64,000 nt of DNA from Brachypodius melanocephalos (GCA_013398615.1 VZSR01000155.1:1416757-1480756), one strand, 5' to 3'. Shown: positions 12,259 to 26,277, numbered from the stretch's first letter. Notes: a model not told the origin generated them from the sequence alone. Numbers and translations: made by a program.

Positions 12259-15144
12259 GTGCATTGAGACGTGTTCATTAATTAACGCTGAGGAATGCTT
12301 GAAATGGCTCTTGGTCCATGGCTTGATTCATGGAAGGCTCTTGCACAATTTAAAACCTATTTATTTCGCTCAAGTTTGAGTGCTAATTTTCAGGGTGTTG
12401 TGTATCTCAGACTATCAAGAATCCTTCCCCTGTAAATGCAGAAATTTTTAAATCACTCCAGCAAAAATTTACAGAGGGTTCTCCTCCTTCGAAACACAAT
12501 GCATGTTCCTTAATATAACATGAATTACATTCTTATTCTATTTTTGTGCAGACAAAACTATCTATCTTCAATTATATAATCACCTAGATTTTATTCATTA
12601 CTTTGGAAAGCTACAGGAAGAAAACACAGCACAAGGTTGGATCCTAAATCTCTTTTTTTCTTTCCTCTCAGGCTCAGTTATTAAATACATGGTCTTGAAT
12701 AACTTGTAGAAATTTAACTTATATTTTGTATTTTTAGCTCAACTTTCAGTACTAAAACTTTTTTGTGAGAAAACAGCGTGCTGAAATGTTTGTGAAATAA
12801 CCTTACTCTGACTTCAGCTTTCTTAAAATAGCCCCCCAAACATGGATAAACATTAGATACTGTGAAACAGACCTCCCCTGCTAAGTGTTTGTAGCTCTGC
12901 TTAACACAAATTTGCATGAGGAATTTGAATGCCTGCTAGTATCATATGCCTTGCTCATAAATGCATGTTGCCAGATGTGTATTGATGAACCTCTCATAGC
13001 AGATGAAAAAGGAAAAATGTTGATATTATGGCTAACGTGGAAGTTTTCACTACTAGGACTGTTAATTTCTTAGGTTGTTAACTGAGTTTCTTAGTTCCTT
13101 AATTTACAGCCTGAGCCATAGGATTTCAGGGCAAATAGATCACTTTTAAGAATAATTGAAGGTGTGTCATCTTACAAAGACCAAAAAGGAGCTTGTCTCA
13201 GGATGATCGGGAATCCTTCATCAAATTCAGTATCTTTTTTTGCAGATGAAATCCACTGAACATGTTCCACTTGGGGCTTGCCCACATTTTAACTGTTTGA
13301 AATTCTTGCACTCTTTCCTGTCTCAAAAAGCTCGATCTTGAAATTGAGCAGCAACTATTGCAAGATATCCCCAGCGGACCCCCCAGAACCTGCACTGGCA
13401 AGCTCTTTATATGTGCTTTCATATTTAGATCAACTTTATGTCAATTGTAGCACCTCTGTTTCTCATAATCCCTAATTGACATAATATATTTTTTTCTCTT
13501 TCCACTTTAACACAAGCTCAGACTTTAGACAAAGCCAATTTTCTGTGCTTTATTCAATACTGGGGCTAGATGTGGGTTCATACATTTTAGTGAGTAGGGT
13601 TTTCCAGCTTCCTTAACCAATGTACCATGACAAATCTGGCCCTTGTGATGAGTTTCTCCAATGTTGCTCAATTCAGATCTGATCAGCTAATGGGTAGTTT
13701 CCTACACCCAGCGGTGCTGAAGATTTTTGAAGCCAAGACAAACTAGAATGGAAGGCATTATTTAACAGATTTTGGTAGTTCATCAGGCTTCAAATGGATG
13801 GCCTGGAGTCACTTCACTGTCCCAGGAGGCGGATTATCCAAGACCTTTTCCTCTCTCTTGTTCTCTACCTGAAGCAATGGCCAAAGGCTGCAAGCTCTGC
13901 CCAGATGTGCTGTCCTCAGTCATTCTGCAGAAGCCATGCAGGTGTGAGGTGCCCAAAATTCCTGCAACACACTATTGCTAGTCATTCTTCTTCTCCTGTC
14001 ACTAGGAGGCTGTGTTGTGAAGGGGATGTACAGCTCCTGGGAGATGTACTGCTCAAGCCCTTCCCCTTGTCACTGAGCAGCCAGGCCAATAAAGGCTTTC
14101 GAGCGCTGTCACTTTGACTTGGTTTGGAAGTTGAAAGGCTCTGTTCTCTATTGAATGATTTGTATAATAGCATCAAGGATGAAATAACCACTAGGGATAG
14201 AGGAAGACGACCCTTGCTTTTATTCTAGAACAGCTCATCCTTAAAAACTACACTGCATGAAGAAACAGTTGTGGGAAGACTGCTTTGCCTGTGAGAGGGA
14301 CTCATGTTACAGCAGGTTGGTCTGAATTGTGGCTTGTGAAAATGAACCATGTTAGAAAAGTTCAGAGAGAACCATCTCCCATGACAAAGACCCCATGGCA
14401 TAGCAAAAGAGGCTCCTGTCCCTAAGCAAATTGAAGAAAAATTTTTAGAAGTGACAAAGTGAGTAAAAACTCTGTGCTTTTTTTCTCTGTGCTGTCAGTG
14501 GGAAGTAAAGAATAGCTGGGGGGTAGGGAGGAAAAGATGTTCTAAAGGTTTTATTTTAGTTCTCATTATCTTCTTTTTAATTCTGTTTATGAATTTTTCT
14601 TTATATCTTTTACGTTTTGAGCCTGTTTTGCCTTTAGAGTGTTTTCTCCTAATCCTTATCTCATCCCATAAGCCTTTAAATTGTTCTTTCCCCCTCCTCT
14701 GCTCAACTATAGCAGAGGAGAATGAGTGAATAATATTCTTTTTCATGGGTACCTGGTTCTTATCCAATGTCAACCCCCTGACACATTTATCATGACGTTT
14801 TGCTAAACAGCATGTTTTCGCTCAAGCACGTAAATGTCAAGGAGTAGAGCTCCTAGCAACCAGGCTGCAAAGATATTTTCAACAGGAAAAGAAGGTTCAT
14901 CGAGTGTGTTGGCAGATGTATGTTAGTGCTCAGGAGCTGACCCAGTAGCAGCCTTGGGTAGATAGGCTCTTCCTTACTTCATTTATTTTAGTTATTACCT
15001 CAGGAAGATGGTACTCAGCACGAAAGGCGTGCTCCAACCAGATCTTTTCTAGTCAGCTCAGATCTCTCAAACCAATCCAGAGACCTTTTATGCAGGGAGG
15101 GTTGTGGGTGGACAACCTTTCAAGATTAAATCCCCATATAATAA
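12259..15144. other. Intergenic sequence between two retroelement fragments
   Basis: I see nothing recognisable here apart from AATAAA at about 14,089 with no supported transcript upstream of it. Confidence 0.7.
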
Positions 15145-15265
15145 GATGAGAGAAGACCTGATAGTCATCTAGTCCATTTTTCTCTCTAAAAGCAGCATTT
15201 GTGTCATACCCTGACAGGGGTTTCTTTTGAAAAATTTTCCTTTGATGGAAATCCTGCCTTTCCAT
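15145..15265 (-). mobile_element. Old, diverged CR1 LINE fragment
   Basis: AGAAGACCTG...GTCATCTAGTCC followed by AAAAGCAGC, CCTGACAGGGG and TTTGATGGAAATCC follows the order of blocks in the reverse complement of the CR1 3' region. Divergence is high and the terminal octamers are not preserved. It lies only about 400 bases from the solo LTR at 15,647. Confidence 0.5.
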
Positions 15266-15646
15266 TGACTATTCAGTTAGAAGAATCGTTGTCTTTTTGA
15301 TAGAGAGAACTTTAATTCTGATTTTTTGTTTGTGTAGATTTAAGCCTCACCATTCTGTCTTTGCTCACTATGGGTGTGGAGAACATGTAGGATTGCAAGA
15401 AATGCTCTCATTGCCTAACACTGCAGTCCTTCTCCAGCAGCAATCACAGCCAGAGGCCTGAGCAAGAGTTACTAAGTTTTCCATTTGATTCTTCCTCTCC
15501 TTGTGGCAATTTTGGTTTTGTTTTGAATGGTTTTTTGTGTCTTTTTTTTCAGATAATTCCTCTTTAAACTGCACACTCCTTGTATACACTCTCCCAGGTC
15601 TTGTTTTCTAGACTTCTGACCACTGCCCAACTGATCCATGCCTTTC
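15266..15646. other. Spacer between the old CR1 fragment and solo LTR copy A
   Basis: About 380 bases of AT-rich sequence with T-rich patches; nothing further recognised. Confidence 0.65.
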
Positions 15647-16255
15647 TGTTCTGGTTTGAAGGCAAACTGTTGGGAAGAATTAACTCCACACAAATATCTT
15701 CCAAGACGTTCCAAGTCAGAATTGCAGTTTAACAGGGAAATTCCAATGAAGGCAACAGTACAGAAAGACTGGTTTAAACTGACAAAGTCAGAATATGACC
15801 TGACACCCTGTTGGTCAGGGTGGTGGTAGCAGTCCAATTAAATGTTAGCTACAGTCCTGTTGGAGAGATGGATGTGGTCCTGTCCAAGTGGTGATCCTGT
15901 GGAAAAAGGTCTGGTCCTTCTGTGGAGCTCCATTAGTGGCTATCGAGCTCTTGTCCTCTGGGAATCCAGTGGTTGTAGCCTTGTGGTGCCCCAAGCCTCA
16001 GATTATATCCAGGTAGGAATGTTTGGTTCCTCTCCCAGGGGAAGGCATGGCATCTCACAATGGGATGATGGAATTCTGAGTCGCTCTGGGGGCCCTGAAC
16101 AGCCCAGTAGTGGATTTGGCCACTCAGGGTGGCTGCTGCTTCCCTGGAGGGATCTATCACTGTTGGATCATGGAGAGGATAAAAAACACTGCCCCACCAT
16201 TTTTACCAGCTGATGTAGGTAGTACCAGAATCCCTACATTTGGTTAAACCTTACA
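15647..16255 (-). mobile_element. Solo LTR of an avian endogenous retrovirus, copy A
   Basis: This segment of about 609 bases is homologous along most of its length to 61,286-61,861. Shared blocks include a CTGACACC-TGTTGGTCAGGG stretch (near 15,800), TATCCAGGTAGGAATG (near 16,006) and CACAATGGGATGATGGAATT (near 16,055; one base differs in copy B). The ends fit TG...CA on either strand. I favour the minus orientation, because on that strand CCTGGATATAATC resembles an LTR TATA region, but orientation is not settled. No gag, pol or env remnant lies next to it, so it appears to be a recombined solo LTR. I could not find matching target-site duplications. I recognise the sequence type from songbird genomes but do not assign a family name. 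Confidence 0.75.
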
Positions 16256-19200
16256 TTGTGAGCCAAGAAAACCGCCTTTTGATTACAGATGTTCCTGCAG
16301 CTGAGCATAATAAGAGAGTCCAATTAACAGTCCACCAGGAGTAGTGATGATGGGCTTTGTATATTCTTGGAGTGAGCTTGTATCTGGATTTAGTTAGGCT
16401 GCAGGCTACCCCATTTACTGAATATTTTCCCTTGTGGCAAGAGATGTTTGTTTTGTTGTTTGAAGAACCAAAAGCAATACTAAAATCAAAACAAAGCATG
16501 ACAGAAGTTTGCCAATAGCAGTAGAGGGTGGACAGGCACAATTGATTTTATTTTTTGCTTGACAGTTTACTTAATAATCACAGATTTTATTTTTTTCCTA
16601 AACCTCAAATGTATGGAAAAAAAATTAAAAAAGGGGGAAAAGAAACAAAAGACATTGTAGCACATTGGGATGATTCAATTCTGCTTATTCTAGATGCCTT
16701 TTCTCTCTGCACAGTGCTGCTGTGTGGCTCTCAGCCCTTACAGACTGACCTCAAGCAGTTTTGTGTGTCACTGCCACATTGGGTTTCTGCTTGTCTGTCT
16801 GCAGAGGCAAGCAGAGTTGAAAGCATCTTAAAGAAGAGGTAAATGACCAGATAAACCAGCAGTCATTGGTGGAGGAGTACAAGAGTGCCTCAAATGCCTC
16901 TTTTCAGTTTGCTGATCCACCCTTCTCTCTCTAGTTGAACTAAAGCAATGGCATTATTCTTCAATTATTTTTCTCCAAAATCCAGGGATGTTATGTGTGC
17001 CTCTTCACCCATACCAGCGAAACTGGGAGAAAAAGAGGAAAGGACAGCCTGACTTGGAGCTGTCAGTGTATCAGTATATTTTGTTTGGCAGTCAGCTGGA
17101 TGACAGAGCTCTCAGCCCTTTAGCCCCAATTGCCATGTCTGTTGTCCTGCTTAACAAACAAAAGTGGTGTTGCTGCCATCTAATCTGCAACTTTTCATCT
17201 GACAATTTCTGTTGAGATACTCCCTTCACTATAATTTTGTGTATAAACACAGATGTTGAAGAAGGCAAGAAAACTTGAAATTACCTTAAGAGCAGCCAGT
17301 CAAGTTATGGACAAAAATTTCTGCTTAAAAAAATTCCTCAACAAATTGGATGTTGCTTACCTACCAACTCGGTCACCATTGCATCACGGGTCGATGGAGA
17401 TTGTTGAATCTGGGAAGAGAATTTTGTTCAAAAATATTTTGTTATGAAACTGATGGTTTTCTGGGTCATGTTATCCCTGAGGGCTAAATGGTGAGATGGG
17501 AAATGGTGAGACAATGGGCTCAGAGGATCTCTTAGTGCAAGCTCTTCTACAGGCGACTGCACATTCATTCTCCTGTTCCTGGTTCTCCTGATGATTGTTC
17601 TTGACTCAGCTGTGACATTTAAAATAGAGAACTGGAAAATCCTGGGATGGAATGGCAGCATGGCATGGCATAACTACTTTAGATACAGTACCAAGAGGAT
17701 TGAAAGAAGTCAGTCTGTTGTGTTATTCTTGTGTGGGAGTTAATTAAAATAAATGGAGGATCTTGTGCTCCTGCTCACTCAGAGCCCTGGTTTACTTCCC
17801 TACCAGGTGCTTTGCCTCCTTTCCTTCTTGATATAACCATGACTGAAGCAGCAAATTTGCCCTACAAAGTGTGTATGCAGTGGTCATGAGGATCAGGGGA
17901 AATTCTGTGGACTCTCAATCGTTCTGTATCTGGACACAAAAAAAGACTTCTGTGGTTCATTCTCTCACACATAATTTCAAGCTGTTTTGTGCAAATCTGT
18001 ATCATTCCTGATTGCCTTTGCAGGACAATCCTGCCTGCCGGAGTAGATTATGCTTTTCCTCTACAGACACTGAGTAATCCCTCTCAGGGATCCTGCACCC
18101 CAAACCCTGCCTGGTGTGGACCCCAAATGGCTTTGAGGAACTTGCTGTAGCAGTGTGAAAACTCGCATGCTGGATGCTTTCACAGAATTTTAGTAATTTC
18201 ACAATGCCAAAAAAGGAATGGAAAGGAGCCCTGGAACAGTTACCAGGCTCTCTTAGTGTGGAAATGAAAAAGCTCTTTGTACAGAACAGTGCTTCAGATC
18301 ACCAGGGTTTGCAAACCTACTGCACATCCTCATAATCAGGTTAAGTGGTGACACAAAAGAAACATCTTCCTGGAGGTGATAATTATTTTTAATTCCCTTT
18401 GTTCTGTTATCAAAACTGTCCCATTAACCAGCTACTGTAAAGAAGGATCATTTTTTGCCATTTTGACACCTTCAGCTGCATGCAGTGCTGCCGTGTTTGG
18501 GGCATGAGAGGCTTTTGTTAGGCCAGCTTAATACCTTATTATTTCTTGTAAGTTCTGCTTTGGAGATTCTAAATCCATGTACTGAATTCTGATCACCATT
18601 TTCTTTCATTTGTAAAAATAAGCCATGTGAGAGTACAAGCAGTCTGCCTGGCTCTCAAAAAGCAATATCAGCGCTGTTTTAGCTACTAGTCGCAAGGTGG
18701 TTTCCCCCCTTCTAAATTTTTAATGAGATGAGCTTATATAGCACGAAATTATATTTGAAAAGCGTTTTAATTCAGCTTGATTGGAGTATCATGAAGAATT
18801 TACACAGCTTGCATATGTAGAAAGAACTGGAAACAAGAATTATATAGAGGTATAATCTTTAAATGGCTGCTTCTATTTTGATTTCATTTGCTTAGAGTGA
18901 TAGCTAAAATCTTATGTGGCCAGAGAAAGCATCACTCACGGTTCAGTGAGCAAAAGGATAAATAAGTTCCATTTCATGCAAGCTTTGTTAGATGGATTTG
19001 TTCAGTGTCAAATCAATGTTTTGGTTGTTTTCAGCGAGAAATCCTTAAGCAGGATTGATGGCTAACATGTTATCAATAGACTGAAATGAATCCTTGGCAA
19101 AAAAAGATGAGTTCACAATGAACAAAGGGGAGGGAGGGGTCATTGTTAAATATCTTGATTATCTCAGGATATCTCAAGATATCCAGTTATTCATTTTCCA

Positions 19201-22200
19201 AGGTATTCCTCTGCTTTTTAGAGCTGGCAGCTTTTGAGGATGCAAGCAATTTAGGCTCAGCTCATAGTAAGGGCAAGGAACTGAAATATCTTTTCTACAG
19301 GATGCATTGAAAGACTTTTTGTGTTACCTATGGAATATATGTAGGTTAGGTAGTGGTGCATTTTAATTTGGTTTAAGTGCATTTAGAGTAATTAATTTTC
19401 TTTTTCTCTCTGCATGTTACACTATGTCTGATGTTAGAATAAAACAAAGGTATGAATGAAAAAAGGTAGCATTTTAAAAGAACTTTGGTCTAAATACCAA
19501 ATTCTCAAAACTACAAGGTAAACTTTCTGTTCTAGAGCTTTTTGGGTGCATTTACATCGTCTCATTAAAACAAATTCTGTCTGTGTGTGCAGCTGTAAGA
19601 TCTTTCATTAGCCAGATTTGATGTTCTGAAGAGGAGCTGCAAGGATTAATTTCTTTGCATCTCATTCTTCTCACAAACAGATCTGGTTTTTATTATTTAT
19701 CCATCACAATCTTGGCATTATTTGATAATGCAGCTGCTGATGTTTGCTCCATGAAGCCAATTGTCTTGTGAAGGTAAATGACATAAGGACAAGTGCTGGG
19801 GTTTTTTTGTAATGGCAGTTTTCCTGTGAAAATAGCAACACACTGACACTCAGGTTTTTAAATGTATTCTGCTCAGAGCTTTATGCTATACAATCGTTTG
19901 TAAAGGAAAAAAAAACCAAACCAGACCAGGCAGAGATTGCTTCAAGTAGTGAATATCATTCGTGTAATGATACCAAATTGAAATAAATACTATTAAAAAA
20001 TGCAAAACTAGCTGCCATTTCCAAATGCCATAGAATTCTTTGTCCTTAGAGAGGGACAGCAAAACCTAGATCAGATTAGTTTAAATTCAACATGTTCTGC
20101 CCTGGTTATATATCCAGGCTTAGAGAGAGAGAATGTATTTTGAGTTTGTAATTCAGTTTTCCAGTAACAGTCTTGCAAGATTGTTAGTGATCTGGGTAAA
20201 TTGTTTAATGTACTTTTGCATATTTTTCAACCCATATTTTTAGTATCTCATATTTTTCTTTACAGATTAATTTACTTCAGTAATGTGGGCACTAATTTTC
20301 ATCCAAAATTTATTGATTTACCATTTTGTGGCACGTCAAGAAATGAGCCAGGTCTAAAAGAAGAGGTGTGTATAAAAAGTGCAGGGTTTTTATGGTGTAA
20401 CACTGGTAACCCCCTCCATGATTAACATATTAAACAGAAGTTCAGTTTTTTCTTTTCTTTGGCATTCTCAAAAAGCAGATAAGGATTAAAAGTGGTGTGT
20501 ATTTTTAAACAGATATTGATACATATGCATGCAATAACCTAATGTGCACCTTTACTGGACTTCCTTAATGATTTATCAAATTCTAAGAGGTTTCTAAGGC
20601 TACTTAAGGCAACCTTAGCATGTCAGTACTAGGAGATAATGTTATGTTTGGGCTTGGTTACTGAACTATTTCCTGGAAAAAAGTTTTTATTGAATAAAGG
20701 GGTTTTCTGAGCTCCATTTCCCCTTGAGTGGCTGCAGGAGAGAGTCAAAGTGTTTCTAAATGTCTTTTGTGCTCACTGCAGACAGCATGAGGAGCTACTC
20801 CTCTAGCAACTCTTTGTTCCTTCACTTTATTGAATAATTTCTGCCTGTATTGAAGAAGAAATGAAAGATGCTAGTTTAAGCAACACTTTGTCCTCATGTA
20901 GGCCTTATTTGGGGAAGGACTTAGTGGAAAACCTACTTGGAAATATACCCAGCCCTTCTCCTTTAAAAATTTCTCAATATTGTTTGAAGGGATCCCTTTT
21001 TGTTCAGAGTAGACCGAATCTGATATCAGGATGGGAGAGCTCGTGTAGGAAAAGAACCTTTAATTTAAATTGGATGTGCTTTAATGAGATATTTTATAGG
21101 TGATTGGGTTTCCTGTTTAAATAAAGGAAGGATTCAGATTCTGGATTGGGCTTTGACCTCTGCTAGCCCTAATTTCCTCTCTGTCATGTCTGCTCTGGCC
21201 AACCAAGCAAGAAAGGAAACCTCCTGTGGAATGGCTTTTATTGTGAAGCATGGCAGGAATGAGTTCCCTGACCCAATGTGGGAAGTGGCCACCCAAACAA
21301 ACACAATTTTGATATGCTTATTTATAGCAAGCAGCACTTTCTGGTCTTATTCACGACCAGGGTGCCAATTTGCAAGCACACAAGGCATTTTTGTTTAAGT
21401 TGATATAGAATACAGAGAGATAAGTAAGGAAACAAGAATATAAAATGTCTTTTTTTTCTCCATGGACCAGGACAGGAGTAAAATCTCACTGTCCTGATTC
21501 TCAGCCTTGTGCTTTGCCTTAAAACCTGCTCTGCTCAAATTGGCTCCCTTGACAAATCTCAGATGTCATAAATTTTAGGTGTGATAAACTTCCTGCTTGT
21601 CTCCTCCTTCGTTTTTTTGGGCTAGCCAAGGTTGACAGGCTGTAGATTAATTTCTTTATCACCCACAGTGAGAAAGACAAAAGTGTCCCAAGTGGAAGCA
21701 GTTTGAGCATCTCCCTAGAAAAGTCTTTCTGCACAACATCAATGTCACAGACTCCAGGGCTTTTTGTTGCTCAATCTCCAATTCTCTTTAATCATACGAG
21801 GCAGTGTGAGCTGGCATTCAGCTTTTTGATTTTTTTTTTTTTTAGTTAGCCTTTCCTGCTTGACTTGGATATTTTGATGTTGTTCAGAGACATCAAATGT
21901 TTTGATGACTCAGAGTAAGACACGCAATTGAGTGTAACAAACCCGTTTCTGTGATAGAGGACCTTTTAGTTTGCCCAGCCAGGAGCTATAACTCAAACAG
22001 CACAACAAATTAATATCTCCTTGATGGCTTCTCTGGTCTGGGGGTGTATTAACTAAAAGTTGTTGTGCACAACAGGAAAACCAAGTGGATTTTCATCAAA
22101 GAGCAGAGAGCATGCAGAGTGAATGATGGAGGCCAGTAATTGAAACGTAAACACTGAAATACAATCATCCATTCCTGGGAGGAGTGTACGTGAGAAGGGA

Positions 22201-24016
22201 ATCTCAAACTTTATCCTAAGGGCATTCTGGATGAGATTGGAAAAGGCAGTAGAATGCTGCAGGAAGGGTGTGGAAATGGTACTGCTCAGCACCTTCCCTA
22301 TGGCAGGAACAGAGCACAAGAAGTTGGTGTTGTGTCTTTCCCAGGGAAAGGGAGATCCACACGTGTATTTGACAAGATTTGGTAAATAGACAACTGCATG
22401 TGACAAGTGTTGGAATTCATGTGTGAATTCTCCCTCTTGGGATGGGTCAGGAACTGCAGTGCTGTGGGGTAAAAAAGATGACATTCAGATGCTTTCAAGG
22501 TATTCAAGACAGAATAGCTCTTTCAACCTCTCCTATTTCAGGGAAAAAAAAAAAAAACAAAAAAAAACCAAACTGTAAGGGATTTGTGCCAAGTTTGAGG
22601 TTCAGAATGTTTGGATGCTTTCTGCTTGTGGAGAATTCATTGGTGTCAGTAGTGATAACTGGCTATTAGAGAGTGAGGACACAAGGAGCAGTACTTTTGG
22701 GGATCTTTCTGGGTGTTTCCTGTAGTTTCTTGGTATGCTGTCCAGTTTTCCTTTCTGTTTCATAGCATGTTGCTATGTAGAGGTGGGACATTTCCCCCTT
22801 TTAACGCCCAACTTACTTTATCTTTCAATTTTGTGAGGAATTTTTAAAAATTTTTCAATATTTCTGGCCCGTTGTAATCAAAACTACAGTACAACTTCTC
22901 CCTTCTTAGAATCTCTGTTTTCACGACTTGAGGGTTTTGATTTTTAATCCTGAGAAAATCCTTCTGTCAAGTGAGTAAAAGCAGGTGGTTGATCACAGGT
23001 GCCAGGCAACTGTTTTGTGTGTGGGCAAGGCAAAAGCAAGGATGATTTCTAACGTACTGTAAATCACTGAGGGCTGACAATTTTGATACCTTTGGCCCTT
23101 GAGCAAGTGTTGCCTTCTGTGTCTTAATACTGTCTGACAAAAAATGTAAGAAATCAGGAGTGCAAGCATGCTCACATTCTACCCCACTAGTGGCTGATGA
23201 ATAAGGGATCAGTAGATAAAGTCTACAGAGGGTACATGGTGTGGCTGGTTTGCTTTATCAGCCTGTTTTCAAAGTCTAATCTAGTATTTTAATATGTGGT
23301 CTAACAGTACAGCCCTTCTACAATAAACAAAAAATATGGGTGGTGGGTTTTTTTGTTCGTCCTCATCCAGAAGTTTTTTGTTTTCTTTGGGCACAAATAG
23401 TCTTAATTTTCTACTTTGATAATTATGTTGAGTTATGCTTTATTTACTGTTAATAATGCTTATTGAGTTCTCTCTGAGATGGCTGTGCATCCCTGCTTAA
23501 AAATAGATGTTTATAAAAGAACTAAAATTATTTCCTGGCTGGTTGATTGGATCATTGCAATTTTGTTAGACCCACTGTGTACAGAGAGGCAAGTCTCATG
23601 TTTGCTGGATGCTCTTTTAAATGCATCAGCCAGGAGCATATCTGACAATATTTATTACTACCAGGATAGTTTCAGGGAGCTCTGAGTGACAGCTGAATTA
23701 CTTAGCTGATTTCCTGTCCTGCTATCCTGTAGCCCTGAATGAGAACAGTATTAATATTTCATAAGATAAGCCTCTGATAACATTTTGAATATAGATTGAG
23801 TAGCAGAGAAATGAGAGAAGCAGTCAGGGGCAGGTTCTCCAACATGGTAAATTTGTCCCAGTGGGTTATGGAGGTGTGCTGCATTTTGACGTTATCCCTT
23901 TCAGTACTTCCCACTGGAGAAAACTTCCCAACTTTCCTCAAATTATAGACTATAGATAGAATTAAAAAAACCCCATAAAGAAAAAAAAATTAAGCCTCCC
24001 CCCAATATACTTTAAG
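16256..24016. other. Intergenic sequence, no gene supported
   Basis: Short frames only, none with a recognisable domain. The one structure noted is the inverted repeat at 19,167-19,184. Confidence 0.75.
19167..19184. repeat. Perfect inverted repeat, 8-base arms, 2-base centre
   Basis: GGATATCT and AGATATCC flank CA, within a cluster of related ATATCTTGA/ATCTCAGGA segments. Confidence 0.85.
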
Positions 24017-24479
24017 GCCTGGGAAGTTGAGCTGGGTTTAACTGGGTTAGAGTTAACTTTCCTCACAGTGGCTGGTGTAGGGCTGTGTTTTGGATTTTTG
24101 TTGAACATGGGGCTGATAATATAGAAATTGTTTAGTTATTGCTGAGAAGGGCTTATACAGAGCCAAAAGGGATTTTCCCATGTTCAGTATATAAAGTGGA
24201 GGAAAGAGGGAGGAAGATGGGATATTTGGCATGATGATGTTTGTCTACCCAAAGAATTCTTACATGTGATGGAGATGGCTGAACGCCTGCCTGTCCATGG
24301 GAAACACCGAATTAATTCCTTGTTTTGTTTGCATATGCAGCTTTTGCTTTCCCTATTAAACTGTCTTTATCTCAACCCACGAGTTTTCCAGCTTTTGCCT
24401 TTCCCTTCTCTCCCTGATCTTGCTGGTGGGGCAGTGAGCTGCCTGGGGCTTGGCTGCTGGCTGAGGTCAAACCGTGACA
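24017..24479 (+). mobile_element. Solo LTR of a second avian ERV family
   Basis: The block opens with a degraded form of the common bird LTR start (GAGCTGGG...GGGTTAGAGTTAAC) and continues through GGGCTGTGTTTTGGATTT. A TATA box (TATATAAAG) lies at 24,188-24,196 and a polyadenylation signal (ATTAAA) at 24,355-24,360, followed by CTGTCTTTATCTCAACC. It ends near GACA at 24,479. Order and spacing of TATA, polyadenylation signal and terminal CA fit an LTR on the plus strand. No internal retroviral genes flank it. I recognise this LTR from many bird genomes by memory; an internal deletion relative to the usual form is likely between the start and the TATA box. Confidence 0.75.
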
Positions 24480-25486
24480 CAAGTCAAGCTGCTGTTTGCT
24501 GCTGTTCCGAGGTGCAAAAATTGCTGTTTTGGGGTAGAAGACAGGTGTGACTGTGCCTCACCTCTGTGATTCCCTCTGAAGCAGCCCACTAAAAACTCCA
24601 GATCTCTGTCCCAGCCCTTCCTCTTTCTCTTCATTTTTTGGCCTCTGTGATCTTTCACCACAGGAGGAGAGGAAATCTAGCTCCAAATTTGGCTGCTTAT
24701 AATAGGAACAGCTTTGTAGACTCTGCAGAATTGCAGACAAGAGTTTACACCCATGATGATCCCTGTGCACCATGGACAGCTCCCCCACTTTCTTGACTCC
24801 ATCCTTTCGCAGCAGATGATTTTTCAATTATCTCTGTACCAACAACATGAACTCCAAAGACAGTATGAGTGAGAGGCAGCTGCTTCAAAATATTTTCTCT
24901 TTAACTAGGCAGTTGTGAAATTTTCATTGGTTGTGGACAGAGCTGAAGAGATATCCAAAGGTTTTAGCATTCAGGACATCAATTGTGTCTCACAGGGACC
25001 TAGCACTGTGTTTAACCTAAGAAGCAGAAAGTGAACAAAACCTGCTCTACTTGTTGCCTGAGCCTAATTTTAATAGAAACAGCTCTATCCTATCATGGCA
25101 CCACTGACATAAGGCTATGCTGATTAAACTTTATCAAGAAAAATATAATTCTTGTAAATATTGATCCATTTTATTCAGTGGCAAGAACTTCTGGTGTTTG
25201 TAACTAATAATAATTTAAATCTTATGGTGCAGGCTAAACGGGTAGCCAATTTCCAAGCGGACCTGAGCAGGGGATGAGGCACCTATTTTCCTTCTTTTAA
25301 TTTAGGGATTGGGTAGAAGAGAGGCAGAAAATGTAATATTTTTTTCCCTTCAATTTTTTATTATTTGTTACTAAAATACACCTGGCTGTAGCAAATGTTT
25401 CCACAACTGCCAAGCAGGCAAAATTAGGATTTTCAGAACTGATTGAATGGACAAGACATGTTGAAAAGCACCTGGAAAATTTCATT

Positions 25487-25505
25487 AATTTCATTAAATG
25501 AAATT
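25487..25505. repeat. Near-perfect palindrome of TTTCATT units
   Basis: AATTTCATT and AATGAAATT are separated by one A. The flanks repeat TTTCATT twice more, so this is a small cluster of direct and inverted copies. Confidence 0.85.
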
Positions 25506-26255
25506 TCATTTTCAGCATGTGCTGAACTTTCTGAAACCAGAAGGAGTGAGGCTTTTATTTCTAATTGTGTGAAAGAAAATCTTTCTTAATAATGTATTCA
25601 GTCCTCAGGTTGTGTTGACACACATCTGGGTGGGGTTTTTCCCTATATATTGTGATTTTAAATGTTTATTTTTCCCCAAGGAAGACTCATGGGGTAAAAA
25701 AGGGATCCACATTACTTGAGACTGTGTCCAGCAGGGGCTTGGCTATGAGAAGTTTGCCTGGCAGCCTTCTGACATCCTCAGATGGACCCCAAATCCTTTT
25801 AAAGGGTGTGGGGAGAACTTGGTGCTTGAGAAAGAACTTCAATCCAAACCAGATAATAATAGTTGAGATGAGCATGAATTATGGTTCTATTCCAGATTAA
25901 AAAGAAAAGACGAAAAGCTCTCTTATGGTACCCTTTCTCAGTGGCTATTTATATCCAAAATTGGGCTGAATGCTCTTTTCCTGCTACCTCAGTTCTGAAC
26001 ATTTTGCTTTTGTTGACAAACCTGCAGCTTTAGGATGAAAACAGTTTGCAGCTGATATGGGGATGGTGTGCCTGGCAATTTCTTGCTAATCTCTTATTAT
26101 GCCCTTCATAAAAATGGTAGTCATGGTATAAATCCTGGTTTAAATAATACCTGGAAGTGCTAATCTCTGAAGATGAAAATGTCAAACACCTCCTGCTGTG
26201 TGCAAAGCCTCGAACTCTACGGCATAAACATTAAAGACTACTGAAATGATTCAGC

Positions 26256-26277
26256 TTTTTTTTTTTTTTTTTTTTTT
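26256..26277. repeat. T homopolymer, about 22 bases
   Basis: An uninterrupted T run in intergenic sequence. Similar shorter runs occur at 9,919-9,937, 7,446-7,462 and 48,992-49,007. Confidence 0.9.

Noticed and set aside
14089..14094. AATAAA as a polyadenylation signal of an upstream gene
   Set aside because: No supported exon or retroelement precedes it, and this hexamer is frequent in AT-rich DNA.
22053..22484. 143-codon minus-strand frame
   Set aside because: No recognisable domain and no evidence of splicing or promoter; composition is that of translated non-coding DNA.
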